DNA of 64,000 nt from Hyphomicrobiales bacterium (GTDB lineage Bacteria; Pseudomonadota; Alphaproteobacteria; Rhizobiales; Methylopilaceae). Numbering within the stretch: position 1 is the first letter of the stretch; every line of letters begins with the position of its first letter. The translations under genes were made by a program, and so were the position numbers. Below, piece by piece: positions 45,983 to 60,315 of this stretch. The notes below the pieces were generated by a model, which searched no databases, was not told the DNA's origin, and saw only the letters and a list, made by a program, of their open reading frames with translations. Location of the stretch: the NCBI GenBank assembly GCA_022842205.1, contig JALHQA010000002.1, positions 310,001 through 374,000 of the forward strand. Reading direction: 5' to 3'.

Positions 45983-46824
45983 GCGAAGTGCTCGAGCAGA
46001 ACCGCCGTCAGAAAACGCGTGCCCATCAGGATCAGGAACACGCCGAGCGCCAGTTCAAGCTGGCGCTGTGTAAAGGCATGCGCGATGCGCACGCCGAGCG
46101 GCGCGACCAGCATGCTGACGGGGGCGATGAGCAGCGCGCCGATGAGCGACACATAGCCGATCGACAAGGCCGGAAGCCGCGCCATTTCCGGCCAGCCGGC
46201 AATGATGAAACCGAGGGCGCCCGGAATCGAGATCATGACGCCGACCCCCGACCCCATGGCAATTCCCTGCAGCATCGTGCGGCCGTGCACGACGAACACA
46301 AGCGTCGCCAGAGAGCCGCCGCCGATGCCGACCAGTGACGACAGGAGGCCTATAAACCCGCCATAGATGCTTGTGCCGACCGGCCCCGGAAGCTCGTCGT
46401 ACACCCGCACGGCCTTGCTGCCGAGAAACAGCATCTGCGCACCGAGCGTAACCCCGAAAAGACCGAAAACCACTTCGAGCGCCACCGCAGACGAGAACGC
46501 GGCGATAATCGCGCCTGTCACTACGCCGGCGATGACCGGAACGGCCCACTGCTTCAGAATCCGCATATCGACCGCCCCGCGCCGCTTGTGCGCGAGGAAG
46601 GAGCGGATCGAGGTCGGGATGATGATGGCAAGCGATGTGCCGACGCACAGATGCATCCGGATGTCTTCCGGAACGCCCAGAATCCCGAAGAGATAATAGA
46701 GCACCGGCACGATGATGGCGCCGCCGCCGATGCCAAGCAGGCCGGCGAGCAAACCCGTCGCCACGCCGCCCGCAAGCAGGACGGCGGCGAGGACGGCCAG
46801 TTCTTCGAGGGGAATCCCGAACAT
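45979..46824 (-). CDS. TSUP (TauE/SafE) family membrane permease
   Basis: The product has 281 residues, longer than the TSUP gene at 9838. About eight helices are present, with the repeated signature in GVATGLLAGLLGIGGGAIIVPVL and GGFIGLLSSLVGIGGGSLATLVF. The double GIGGG motif is typical of the larger TauE/SafE-like members. The substrate is not evident; export or import of sulfite or sulfonates is the usual guess. It follows the dus gene by 66 bases in divergent orientation relative to pepN. Confidence 0.88.
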   Translation of the reverse strand: MFGIPLEELAVLAAVLLAGGVATGLLAGLLGIGGGAIIVPVLYYLFGILGVPEDIRMHLCVGTSLAIIIPTSIRSFLAHKRRGAVDMRILKQWAVPVIAGVVTGAIIAAFSSAVALEVVFGLFGVTLGAQMLFLGSKAVRVYDELPGPVGTSIYGGFIGLLSSLVGIGGGSLATLVFVVHGRTMLQGIAMGSGVGVMISIPGALGFIIAGWPEMARLPALSIGYVSLIGALLIAPVSMLVAPLGVRIAHAFTQRQLELALGVFLILMGTRFLTAVLLEHFA

Positions 46825-46890
46825 GTGCAGCGCTTGTCGCGCCGCGCGGACGGCGACGCAAGTGAGGCGATCTGATGCTTTCGGTTAGTT

Positions 46891-47880
46891 CTACGCGGCC
46901 TCGGCGGTGGGAACGTCCCGGACCAGCGCCAGAGCATCGGCCAGGACCTCGGCCCCCGCCCTCGGCTTGACCGCCGCCGTCGCGAGATGACGGCGGAAAG
47001 CGCGCGCGCCCGGCTGGCCCTGGAAAAGGCCCAGCATGTGGCGGGTGACGTTAGAAGCCTTGCCGCCCTGTGCGACGTGCGCGTCGATATAAGGGAGCAT
47101 GCTTTCGGCGGCCGCACGGATGCTGGCGAAGGGTGCGTCCCCGCCGAACAGGCGCGCATCGACGTCGCACAGCAGGCCGGGATTCTGATAGGCGGCGCGG
47201 CCGATCATGACGCCATCGACATGGCGAAGATGTTCTTCCACTTCATCGAGCGTTTCGATGCCGCCGTTCACGGCTATCGGCAGATCCGGCAGCCGCTGTT
47301 TCAGACGCCAGACGCGCGCATAATCGAGCGGCGGTACATCGCGGTTTTCCTTGGGCGACAGGCCCTGCAGCCACGCCTTCCGGGCATGAACGACAAGCGC
47401 GTCCATGCCGGCGGAGACCGCGGCATGCGCCAGTTCATCCAGCGCGGGGCCGGTATCCTGATCGTCGACGCCGATGCGGCATTTGACGGTGACGGGGATA
47501 TCCACCGCCCTCTTCATGGCCTCGACGCAGCGACCGACAAGCGCCGGTTCGCGCATCAGACAGGCGCCAAAACGCCCGTCCTGCACCCGGTCAGACGGGC
47601 AGCCGACATTCAGGTTGATTTCGGCATAGCCGAACCCGGCCGCAATCCTGGCCGACGCCGCGAGATCGGCTGGGTCCGAACCACCGAGCTGGAGCGCCAC
47701 GGGCTGTTCCTCGGACGAAAATCCGAGCAGCCGCTCGCGCGGGCCATGCAGCACGGCGCCGGTGGTGACCATCTCGGTATAGAGCCGCGCATGCCGGCTG
47801 AGGCGGCGATGGAAGACGCGGCAATGCCGGTCGGTCCAGTCCATCATCGGCGCCACGGAAAATTTGATAAGGTCTTTCAA
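46891..47880 (-). CDS. dusA: tRNA-dihydrouridine synthase, DusA type
   Basis: The product has 329 residues if translation starts at TTG 47880, which has GAAGG eight bases upstream and lies just before the family start (KFSVAPMMDWTDRHCRVFHR). A GTG at 47952 would add 24 residues with no homologous look. FMN-binding and catalytic segments are NLNVGCPSDRVQDGRFGACLM with the active cysteine, and VTVKCRIGVDD. The MMDWTDRHCR start is characteristic of DusA, which reduces uridines 20 and 20a in the D-loop of tRNA. Confidence 0.92.
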   Translation of the reverse strand: MKDLIKFSVAPMMDWTDRHCRVFHRRLSRHARLYTEMVTTGAVLHGPRERLLGFSSEEQPVALQLGGSDPADLAASARIAAGFGYAEINLNVGCPSDRVQDGRFGACLMREPALVGRCVEAMKRAVDIPVTVKCRIGVDDQDTGPALDELAHAAVSAGMDALVVHARKAWLQGLSPKENRDVPPLDYARVWRLKQRLPDLPIAVNGGIETLDEVEEHLRHVDGVMIGRAAYQNPGLLCDVDARLFGGDAPFASIRAAAESMLPYIDAHVAQGGKASNVTRHMLGLFQGQPGARAFRRHLATAAVKPRAGAEVLADALALVRDVPTAEAA

Positions 47881-48036
47881 TAACTTGCCTTCAGCGATGC
47901 GGCGAATTCGATGCCTTATCTGGCCTTCCAACCCTTTTTCCGCAAGCAACACAACGGATTTCTGGTCTCAAAGGGGCTATTCCGGAAAGGCTTCGGCCCC
48001 TAAGTACGAGACACATCCCGTTCCAGGAGCCTTGCC

Positions 48037-50667
48037 TTGCGGTCTGAAGAGCCTCGCGCCGTTCGTCTGTCCGAATATCGTGTCACCGATTACCTGATCG
48101 AGCATGTCGACCTCGATGTGGTGCTGGACGGCGACGAGGCGGTCGTAACTTCGGTTCTCACACTGAAGCCGAACCCGGCCGGACGGGCCGGAGCTCCACT
48201 GGTTCTCGACGGCGACGAACTGAAACTCGACGCTCCTCTCCTGCTCGACAACGAAAAGCTCCCATCCGACGCCTTCAGCGAGACGCCTGACGCTCTGACG
48301 CTCCACGCGCCGCCGCAACGCGAATTCCGCCTGCGCGCGGTGACGCGGCTCAGACCCGCCGACAACACCAAGCTGATGGGGCTTTATCGTACCGGGAGCG
48401 CATATTGCACCCAGTGCGAGGCCGAGGGCTTCCGCCGCATCACCTATTTTCTCGACCGGCCCGACGTTCTATCGACCTATCGCGTGCGGATAGAGGCCGA
48501 CAGAAAGATCGCGCCGGTCCTGCTGTCGAACGGCAACCCGGTCGATGCGGGCGAGATGACGGGTGGGCGTCATTACGCGATCTGGGAAGACCCCCATCCC
48601 AAGCCGAGCTACCTCTTCGCGCTCGTCGGCGGCGATCTCGGCGTGGTGAAAGACGGTTTCACCACGATGTCAGGCCGGAAGGTCGATCTTGCGATCTATG
48701 TCAAGCATGGCAAGGAAGGCCGCGCCGCCTATGCCATGGACGCGCTGAAGCGTTCGATGAAATGGGACGAGGACGTGTTCGGCCGCGAATACGATCTCGA
48801 CGTTTTCAACATCGTTGCCGTGTCGGACTTCAACATGGGCGCGATGGAGAACAAGGGCCTCAATGTCTTCAACGACAAATATGTTCTGGCGAGCGGCGAA
48901 ACCGCCACCGACGGAGATTATTCCGGCATCGAGGCGGTGATCGCGCACGAATATTTCCACAACTGGACCGGCAACCGCATCACCTGCCGCGACTGGTTCC
49001 AGCTCTGCCTGAAGGAAGGGCTGACCGTGTTCCGTGATCAGGAGTTCACCGCCGACATGCGCTCGCGGCCGGTGGAGCGGATTTCGGATGTGCGTACGTT
49101 GCGTGCCGTACAGTTTCCCGAGGATGCCGGGCCGTTCGCGCATCCGGTGCGTCCGGAGACCTATCGCGAGATCAACAATTTCTACACGGCGACGGTCTAT
49201 GAAAAGGGCGCCGAAGTCATCCGCATGCTGAAGACGCTGATCGGCGCGGAAACCTTCCGGCGCGGCATGGATATCTATTTCGAGCGCCACGACGGCCAGG
49301 CCGCGACGATCGAGGAATTCATCGCCTGCTTCGCCGATGCCTCGGGCCGCGATCTCTCGCAGTTTCTGCTGTGGTATTCGCAGGCCGGCACGCCGGATGT
49401 GGCGCTGTCGTCCAACTGGGACGAGGCCGCGGGCACCTACACGCTCAACGTCGTGCAAACGGTTCCGAAGACACCGGGCCAGAACGTCAAGCTGCCAATG
49501 ACGATTCCGCTCGCCTTCGGGCTGCTCGACGCGGAAGGGCGCGATCTCAATATCGCAGCCGACAGCGGCGAGACCAATCTTCTTGTTCTGACGCGCAGCG
49601 AGCACAGCTTCACGTTCACCGGCCTCAAGACCCGGCCAGTGCCCTCGATCAATCGCGGGTTCTCGGCACCGATCAAACTCACCGACGACCTGACGGAGAG
49701 CGACCTTCTGTTCCTCGCGCGCCATGACGGCGACGCCTTCAATCGCTGGCAGGCGCTGCAATCGGCGATGACGCGCGTTCTCGTGCGCTCGGTGCAGGCG
49801 ATTCGTACGGGCGGAAGCGCCGTGCGGGAGCCCCGGCTCGAGGAAGCGCTGGCCGGCGCCCTCGCCCATCCCGACCCCGCCCTGCTCGCGCAGCTTCTCA
49901 TGCTGCCAAGCGAAACGGACATCGCCCGCGAGATCGCGACCGATGTCGATCCCGACGCGATTCACGAAGTGCGCCTCGCGCTGAAGTGTGCGGTGGCGGC
50001 CCATATACGAGAACCCCTGAGTCAAATTTACGCAGGCCTGAACGACAGCGGCCCCTATTCGCCGGATGCGCAAAGCGCCGGACGGCGGATGCTGCGGAGC
50101 GTCGCGCTCGATCTTCTGTGCGCCGAGAAGGACGAAGATGCCGCGAAGCTGGCGCACGCGCATTACACGAGCGCGAACAACATGACGGACCGCATGGCGG
50201 GCCTCGCTGTTTTGTCGGTGATCAACCTGCCGGCTCGCGAAGAGGCGTTCGCGCATTTCCATCGCCGCTACGCGGGCGATGCGCTCGTGCTCGACAAGTG
50301 GTTGGCGTTGCAGGCCTCCATCCAGGAATCCGGAACGCTGGACCGCGTGAAGCACCTGATGACGCAGCCGGTGTTCTCGATGAGCAATCCCAATCGTGTG
50401 CGCTCTCTGATCGGCGGTTTTGCCTCGGGCAACCCGACGCAGTTCAACCGCACGGACGGCGCGGGATTCAACTTCCTCGCCGACGTCGTGATCGAGCTCG
50501 ACCCGATCAATCCGCAGGTCGCGGCACGTCTTCTTGGCGCATTCCGCAGCTGGAAGGCGCTGGAACCCGTACGCCGGACGCAGGCGGAAGCAGCGTTGAA
50601 GCGAATCAGGGACAGCGAACGTCTGTCACCGGACGTTTCGGACCTCGTTTCGCGCGCGCTCGCCTAA
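48037..50667 (+). CDS. pepN: Aminopeptidase N
   Basis: The product has 876 residues, the usual length of bacterial M1 PepN. It starts with TTG 48037 behind CCAGGAGC. The substrate-binding GAMEN is at MGAMENKGLN and the zinc site is VIAHEYFHNWTGN with the second glutamate 18 residues on. The four-domain M1 layout, with a long helical C-terminal part, is visible. It removes N-terminal residues from peptides in the cytoplasm. It is divergent from dusA across 156 bases. Confidence 0.96.
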   Translation: MRSEEPRAVRLSEYRVTDYLIEHVDLDVVLDGDEAVVTSVLTLKPNPAGRAGAPLVLDGDELKLDAPLLLDNEKLPSDAFSETPDALTLHAPPQREFRLRAVTRLRPADNTKLMGLYRTGSAYCTQCEAEGFRRITYFLDRPDVLSTYRVRIEADRKIAPVLLSNGNPVDAGEMTGGRHYAIWEDPHPKPSYLFALVGGDLGVVKDGFTTMSGRKVDLAIYVKHGKEGRAAYAMDALKRSMKWDEDVFGREYDLDVFNIVAVSDFNMGAMENKGLNVFNDKYVLASGETATDGDYSGIEAVIAHEYFHNWTGNRITCRDWFQLCLKEGLTVFRDQEFTADMRSRPVERISDVRTLRAVQFPEDAGPFAHPVRPETYREINNFYTATVYEKGAEVIRMLKTLIGAETFRRGMDIYFERHDGQAATIEEFIACFADASGRDLSQFLLWYSQAGTPDVALSSNWDEAAGTYTLNVVQTVPKTPGQNVKLPMTIPLAFGLLDAEGRDLNIAADSGETNLLVLTRSEHSFTFTGLKTRPVPSINRGFSAPIKLTDDLTESDLLFLARHDGDAFNRWQALQSAMTRVLVRSVQAIRTGGSAVREPRLEEALAGALAHPDPALLAQLLMLPSETDIAREIATDVDPDAIHEVRLALKCAVAAHIREPLSQIYAGLNDSGPYSPDAQSAGRRMLRSVALDLLCAEKDEDAAKLAHAHYTSANNMTDRMAGLAVLSVINLPAREEAFAHFHRRYAGDALVLDKWLALQASIQESGTLDRVKHLMTQPVFSMSNPNRVRSLIGGFASGNPTQFNRTDGAGFNFLADVVIELDPINPQVAARLLGAFRSWKALEPVRRTQAEAALKRIRDSERLSPDVSDLVSRALA

Positions 50668-50833
50668 ACGTACACACCGCCAAGAGATTCTTCCGACTCC
50701 GCTTTTGTCACGCCGGTAAACAAAGCGTAAAGCCGGGCTGGACAAATCACCCATGAGTGATTCAAATCCTTCTGACCCGCTGCTGTTGGTGTCGCCGGGT
50801 TCGGGGAAAATCGCCTGATTTTGGGGGGCACTC

Positions 50834-56024
<5,191 letters not shown>

Positions 56025-56028
<4 letters not shown>

Positions 56029-57422
56029 TCAGACGCCTCGCCCCGTTCGCGCGGGAGTTCGATTATCACTTTGAGCCCCGGCGCGTTGTCCGCCAGGTCC
56101 AGTGTTCCTCCATGCAGGCGCGCGATGGCGTTGGCAAGGCTGAGACCGAGGCCGGAGCCGGGCCGCGTGCGGCTCGACTCGAGGCGCACGAAACGCTCCA
56201 GCGCCCGGGCCCGGTTGTCGGCGGGAATACCCGGCCCGTTGTCGGCGACGACGAAGCGCACGCGATCGCCGTCGCCCTCGGCCGCGAGCGAGATCGTGCC
56301 GCCGGACGACCCTTCGGCCACGCCGTATTTGATGGCATTGTCCGCGAGATTCGCGAGCGCCTGGCCGATCAGCTCGCGATTGCCGTGGACCACCAGGTCC
56401 GGCGCGGCGCGGATGTCGAGCTTGAGGCCTGCTTCCTCCGCCGATGGCTCGTACAGCTCGGCGACGCTCTCTACGATCTCGCCCGCATTCACGGACGACA
56501 TCGCCTCGCGGGCAGCGCCGGATTCGGCGCGCGCGATGAGCAGCATCGTGTTGAAAGTGCGGATGAGCGCATCCGACTCCTCGATAATGCGGTCGAGCGT
56601 CGCGCGATAATCCTCATCGGTCCTAGCGCTGCGCAGCGCCTCCTCGGCGCGATTGCGCAGGCGCGTCAGTGGCGTCTTGAGATCGTGCGCGACATCGTCG
56701 GTGACCTGACGCAGTTCCGACATCAGTTCGCCGATGCGCTCCAGCATCTGGTTTGTGGAGAGCGCGAGTCGGTCGAACTCGTCGCCGCTGCCGTTGACGG
56801 GTATGCGGCCGGAGAGATTGCCGGCCATGATGGTGCGTGTCGTGTCGGTCATGCCGTCGAGGCGGACGAGAACGCGGCGCGCGAGAATGAGACCGCCCGC
56901 AAGCCCGACGAGGATGACGAGCGCAAGCCCGCCGAGAATCGTACTTGCGAGAATTTCGGCGAAGCGGTTTCGTTCCGACAGATCGCGGCCGACGAGAAGA
57001 CGCGAGCCGTTCGGAAGCCTCTCCAGACGCACGAGAGCGGGCGCCGGGCCTTCATTGGCGCCAAGCCGCGTGTATTGCGTTTCCCGTATACCGGTCTTGT
57101 CGAGAACATCCGGCGGCAGCGTACCGACATTTCCTGCCAGGGGCGCACCGTTCGGCGCGGTGACGATGTAGAGGAAGGAACCCGGCTGGCTGGCGCGCTC
57201 GGCAATGGCCTGCAGCATCCCGAGAAAACCGTCGGAGCGATAACGTTGCATGAGATTCTCGGCCTCGGCATCGACCATCGCAGCAACCTGTTCCTGGACC
57301 ACGCGTCCGGATTTCCAGACGACATATCCAAGGCCAAGACCCGCAGCCAGAACGAACACGGCCAGAAGGCCGAGCGCCAGCTTGAACGCGGTCGTGCGGA
57401 AAAGTTTAACGAGCGCCGTCAC
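56025..57422 (-). CDS. Sensor histidine kinase of an EnvZ/OmpR-type pair
   Basis: The product has 465 residues. It starts with GTG 57422, inside the 3' end of the regulator gene. A membrane helix at about 12-35, a periplasmic segment, a second helix (ILGGLALVILVGLAGGLILA) and a HAMP domain precede the kinase core. The phosphorylated histidine is in VTDDVAHDLKTPLTRLRNR, the N-box is LANLADNAIKYGV, and the G-boxes are VADNGPGIP and GSGLGLSLA. It is coupled to the regulator (17-base overlap) and to glnE (four-base overlap). Confidence 0.92.
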
Positions 57423-58086
57423 GGATCATGTATCCGGCACCGCGGACGGTGTGCAGCAGCGGCGTGTCCTGCCCCTTGTCGATCTTTGAACGGAGCCGCG
57501 AGATATGGACATCGATCACATTGGTCTGCGGATCAAAGTGATAGTCCCAGACATTCTCGAGCAGCATGGTGCGGGTGACGACCTGCCCGGCATGGCGCAT
57601 GAGATATTCGAGAAGGCGGAATTCGCGGGGCTGCAGAACGATGGGATTGTTGCCCCGGACGACCGTATGGGCAAGCCGGTCTAGCTCAAGATCTCCGACC
57701 TTGTAGACCGTTTCCGCGGCATTCGGCGCGCCGCGGCGGCCCAGTGCCTCGATGCGCGCAAGCAATTCGGAGAAGGCATAGGGCTTGGTCAGATAGTCGT
57801 CGCCGCCGGCGCGCAGGCCCGCAACGCGGTCATCGACCTGGCCGAGCGCGGAGAGGATAAGCACCGGAGTCCTGACCCCCTCGCCCCTGAGACGGCCAAT
57901 GACCGAAAGCCCATCGAGTTTCGGCAGCATCCGGTCCACGACCAGCACGTCGTAGGGGTTGGTGGAGGCCTGCGCATAACCGTCCTCGCCGTCCACGGCG
58001 TGGTCCGGAACATGGCCCGCTTCTCGCAGCGCTTTCACAAGATAGGCGGCGGCTTCGCGGTCGTCCTCAATCAGAAGGATGCGCAT
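57406..58086 (-). CDS. OmpR family response regulator
   Basis: The product has 226 residues from ATG 58086. The receiver domain has acidic pocket residues in LIEDD, the phosphorylated aspartate in VVDRMLPKLDG, and the conserved lysine in YLTKPYAF. The C-terminal winged helix is of OmpR/PhoB type (EYLMRHAGQVVTRTMLLENVWDYHFDP). It lies downstream of degP, separated by a terminator. The partner kinase follows directly. Regulon and signal are unknown; envelope stress is a guess based on degP. Confidence 0.94.
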   Translation of the reverse strand: MRILLIEDDREAAAYLVKALREAGHVPDHAVDGEDGYAQASTNPYDVLVVDRMLPKLDGLSVIGRLRGEGVRTPVLILSALGQVDDRVAGLRAGGDDYLTKPYAFSELLARIEALGRRGAPNAAETVYKVGDLELDRLAHTVVRGNNPIVLQPREFRLLEYLMRHAGQVVTRTMLLENVWDYHFDPQTNVIDVHISRLRSKIDKGQDTPLLHTVRGAGYMIRDGAR

Positions 58087-58115
58087 GGCCGTTTCATACA
58101 TGATCGCGAGTGCGG

Positions 58116-58153
58116 AAAAAATGAACGGCGGGCGCCACGATGGCCGCCCGCCG
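58116..58153 (-). terminator. Intrinsic terminator of degP
   Basis: On the minus strand CGGCGGGC-G-GCCA-TCG-TGGC-GCCCGCCG forms a 12-base stem with one bulged G, followed by TTCATTTTTT. It lies 23 bases after the degP stop and separates degP from the regulator gene. Confidence 0.85.
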
Positions 58154-58176
58154 CTCCGAAAAGACCTTCCGAGAGG

Positions 58177-59748
58177 TTAACCCTTCTTGACGGGGATGGC
58201 CACGTAACGCGCGTTGTCGCCGGTCTTCACCCGGAAGGTCACGAAGCGCGCATTGTCCTTCTTGGCGGATTCGATGGCCGCCGAGACGTCACCGGGCTCC
58301 GAAACCGCCTTGCCGCTGACATCGAGAATGATGTCGCCGACGCGGAGCTTGTCGGCCAGCGAGCTTTCTTCGCCGATGCTGGCAACTGCGACGCCCTTGC
58401 CGTCCTCGGACCTTTCGAGCTCGATGCCGAGATCGCCTAGGCTCGATGGTTTGGCCTTTTCAGGCTCCTTGGCACCGCCCTTGCTGTCCGAACCGAGATT
58501 CGCGACATCATCCGGGCGCTTGCCCAGCTCGACCGTAATGTCCCGCTCGGCGCCGTCACGCCACACCTTGAGCTCGGCATCGACGCCGGGCTTCAGCGTG
58601 CCGACCATACGGGTCAGTTCGCGCGGGTCGGCGACCTTCTGACCGTTCAGGGACAGGATGACGTCCTGGTTCTTGATGCCGGCCTTGGCTGCCGGGGTGT
58701 TGGAATGGACTTCGGCGACGAGGGCACCGTCGGTCCCATCGAGGCCGATGGCTTCCGCCATGTCCTTCTCGACCGGCTGAATGCCGACGCCGAGCCAGCC
58801 GCGAGTGACCGAGCCGTTTTCGCGCAGCGAGTCGACAACACTGGCAACGACATTCGACGGAACCGCAAACGCGATGCCGACATTGCCGCCGGACTGCGAA
58901 TAGATCGCGGTGTTCACGCCGACGACCTCGCCCTTGAGGTTGAAGGTCGGACCGCCGGAATTGCCACGGTTCACCGCCGCATCGATCTGCAGGAAGTCGT
59001 CATAGGGACCGGAGCCGAGATCACGGCCGCGCGCCGAGACGATTCCGGCCGTCACCGTACCGCCGAGTCCGAACGGGTTACCGATGGCAACGACCCAGTC
59101 GCCAATGCGCGGTACATCGCCTGAGAGGCTCACGAAGGGGAAATCATTGCCTTTGTCGACTTTCAGCAGCGCCAGATCGGTCTGCGGGTCCGTACCGACA
59201 ACCTTGGCATCGAAGGTGTCGCCGCTATCGGTGACGAGTTCCACTTCCTCGGCATCTTTGACGACGTGATTGTTGGTTACGACATAACCGTCAGCCGAGA
59301 TGAAGAAGCCGGAGCCCTGCGCCTGGCCAAACTGGCGCGGACGGTTCGGACCGCGGCCCTTCGAGCCGTCTTCGCCCTGCTGTCCGTATTCCTCGAAGAA
59401 GCGGCGCAGCGGATGGCCTTCCGGCAGATCGCGGAAGAAGCCCGGCATCTGACCATCGAAGGACGATGTCTCGCGCGCCGTCTTGACGCGCACGGATACG
59501 ACTGCCGGCTTAACCGTTTCGACGATATCGGCAAAGCCGATCTGGTCCTGCGACGGCTGCGACCGCGCCAGATTGTTGTCCTTGCTGAGATTCTGCGCCT
59601 GGACGATCTGGGCGTTGGCGGGCGTCGGGTTCGAAATGACCGCCTCACCGGCCAGCACGCCTGCCATGCCGACGGCAAACACGGATGCGAGGAGAAGGCT
59701 CTTGCGGCGAGCCAGGGACCGGACGGGTCGTTCGGATTGCTGATTCAT
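58177..59748 (-). CDS. degP: Periplasmic serine protease of the Do/DegP family
   Basis: The product has 523 residues. A signal peptide (LLLASVFAVGMAGVLAGEAV) is followed by the protease domain with the triad in VTNNHVVKDAEEV, TDLALLKVD and RGNSGGPTFN, then two PDZ domains at about 300-390 and 415-515. It degrades or refolds damaged proteins in the periplasm. ATG 59748 has AAGAGGAAGAG upstream. A strong terminator follows. Confidence 0.96.
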   Translation of the reverse strand: MNQQSERPVRSLARRKSLLLASVFAVGMAGVLAGEAVISNPTPANAQIVQAQNLSKDNNLARSQPSQDQIGFADIVETVKPAVVSVRVKTARETSSFDGQMPGFFRDLPEGHPLRRFFEEYGQQGEDGSKGRGPNRPRQFGQAQGSGFFISADGYVVTNNHVVKDAEEVELVTDSGDTFDAKVVGTDPQTDLALLKVDKGNDFPFVSLSGDVPRIGDWVVAIGNPFGLGGTVTAGIVSARGRDLGSGPYDDFLQIDAAVNRGNSGGPTFNLKGEVVGVNTAIYSQSGGNVGIAFAVPSNVVASVVDSLRENGSVTRGWLGVGIQPVEKDMAEAIGLDGTDGALVAEVHSNTPAAKAGIKNQDVILSLNGQKVADPRELTRMVGTLKPGVDAELKVWRDGAERDITVELGKRPDDVANLGSDSKGGAKEPEKAKPSSLGDLGIELERSEDGKGVAVASIGEESSLADKLRVGDIILDVSGKAVSEPGDVSAAIESAKKDNARFVTFRVKTGDNARYVAIPVKKG

Positions 59749-59858
59749 GGGTCACTCTTCCTCTTGAGATGCGGGAGGCGTCGGTCCGCCTCTTCGGCAA
59801 GAGAAATGGGCGTTCGCGCCTTACGGCTCCATGTCCCGAACATTAAAAGTTGGCAATG

Positions 59859-60311
59859 TTACGCGTCGCGCCTGAGGATAGCGTCCAACTTTTTCTGTTC
59901 TTCAGCCGTCAGTTCCTCGCGAGCACCCTGCCGTTCGCGGCGGGAGGCCCCGAGCGCAAACACGACGCCGAGTAGCAACACGGCCACGGGCCCAGCCCAG
60001 AGAATCAGTGTGCCGCCGCTGAGGCGCGGCTTGAGCAGAACGAACTCGCCATAGCGATCCACCAGGAAGTCCTTGATGTCCTCTTCGCTATCGCCCGCCG
60101 CGACGCGCTCACGGACCAGCGCGCGCAAGTCCTTCGCCAAAGGTGCATCCGAATCGTCGATCGACTGGTTCTGACAGACCATGCAGCGCAGCTCACGAAA
60201 GAGCTCGCGCGCCCGCGCTTCCTGTGCCGGATCGGGCAATGCGCCGCTCGCGTCGTAGGCAAAGGCGGGAACTGCCAGCAGCAGAAGAAAGATCAGGGCA
60301 ATCCGGCGCAT
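59859..60311 (-). CDS. ccmH: Cytochrome c-type biogenesis protein CcmH/CycL
   Basis: The product has 150 residues from ATG 60311; the longer track frame overlaps ccmF. A signal peptide is followed by the haem-lyase thiol motif in LRCMVCQNQSIDDSDAPLAKDLR and one membrane helix (LILWAGPVAVLLLGVVFALG). It keeps apocytochrome cysteines reduced during haem attachment. It is the last gene of the ccmIEFH operon, four bases after ccmF. Confidence 0.95.
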   Translation of the reverse strand: MRRIALIFLLLLAVPAFAYDASGALPDPAQEARARELFRELRCMVCQNQSIDDSDAPLAKDLRALVRERVAAGDSEEDIKDFLVDRYGEFVLLKPRLSGGTLILWAGPVAVLLLGVVFALGASRRERQGAREELTAEEQKKLDAILRRDA

Positions 60312-60315
60312 CGCC

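Noticed and set aside
50753-50818. 21-codon ORF before the PleC-like gene, considered as a leader peptide
   Set aside because: No ribosome binding site, no repeated control codons and no attenuator stem after it.
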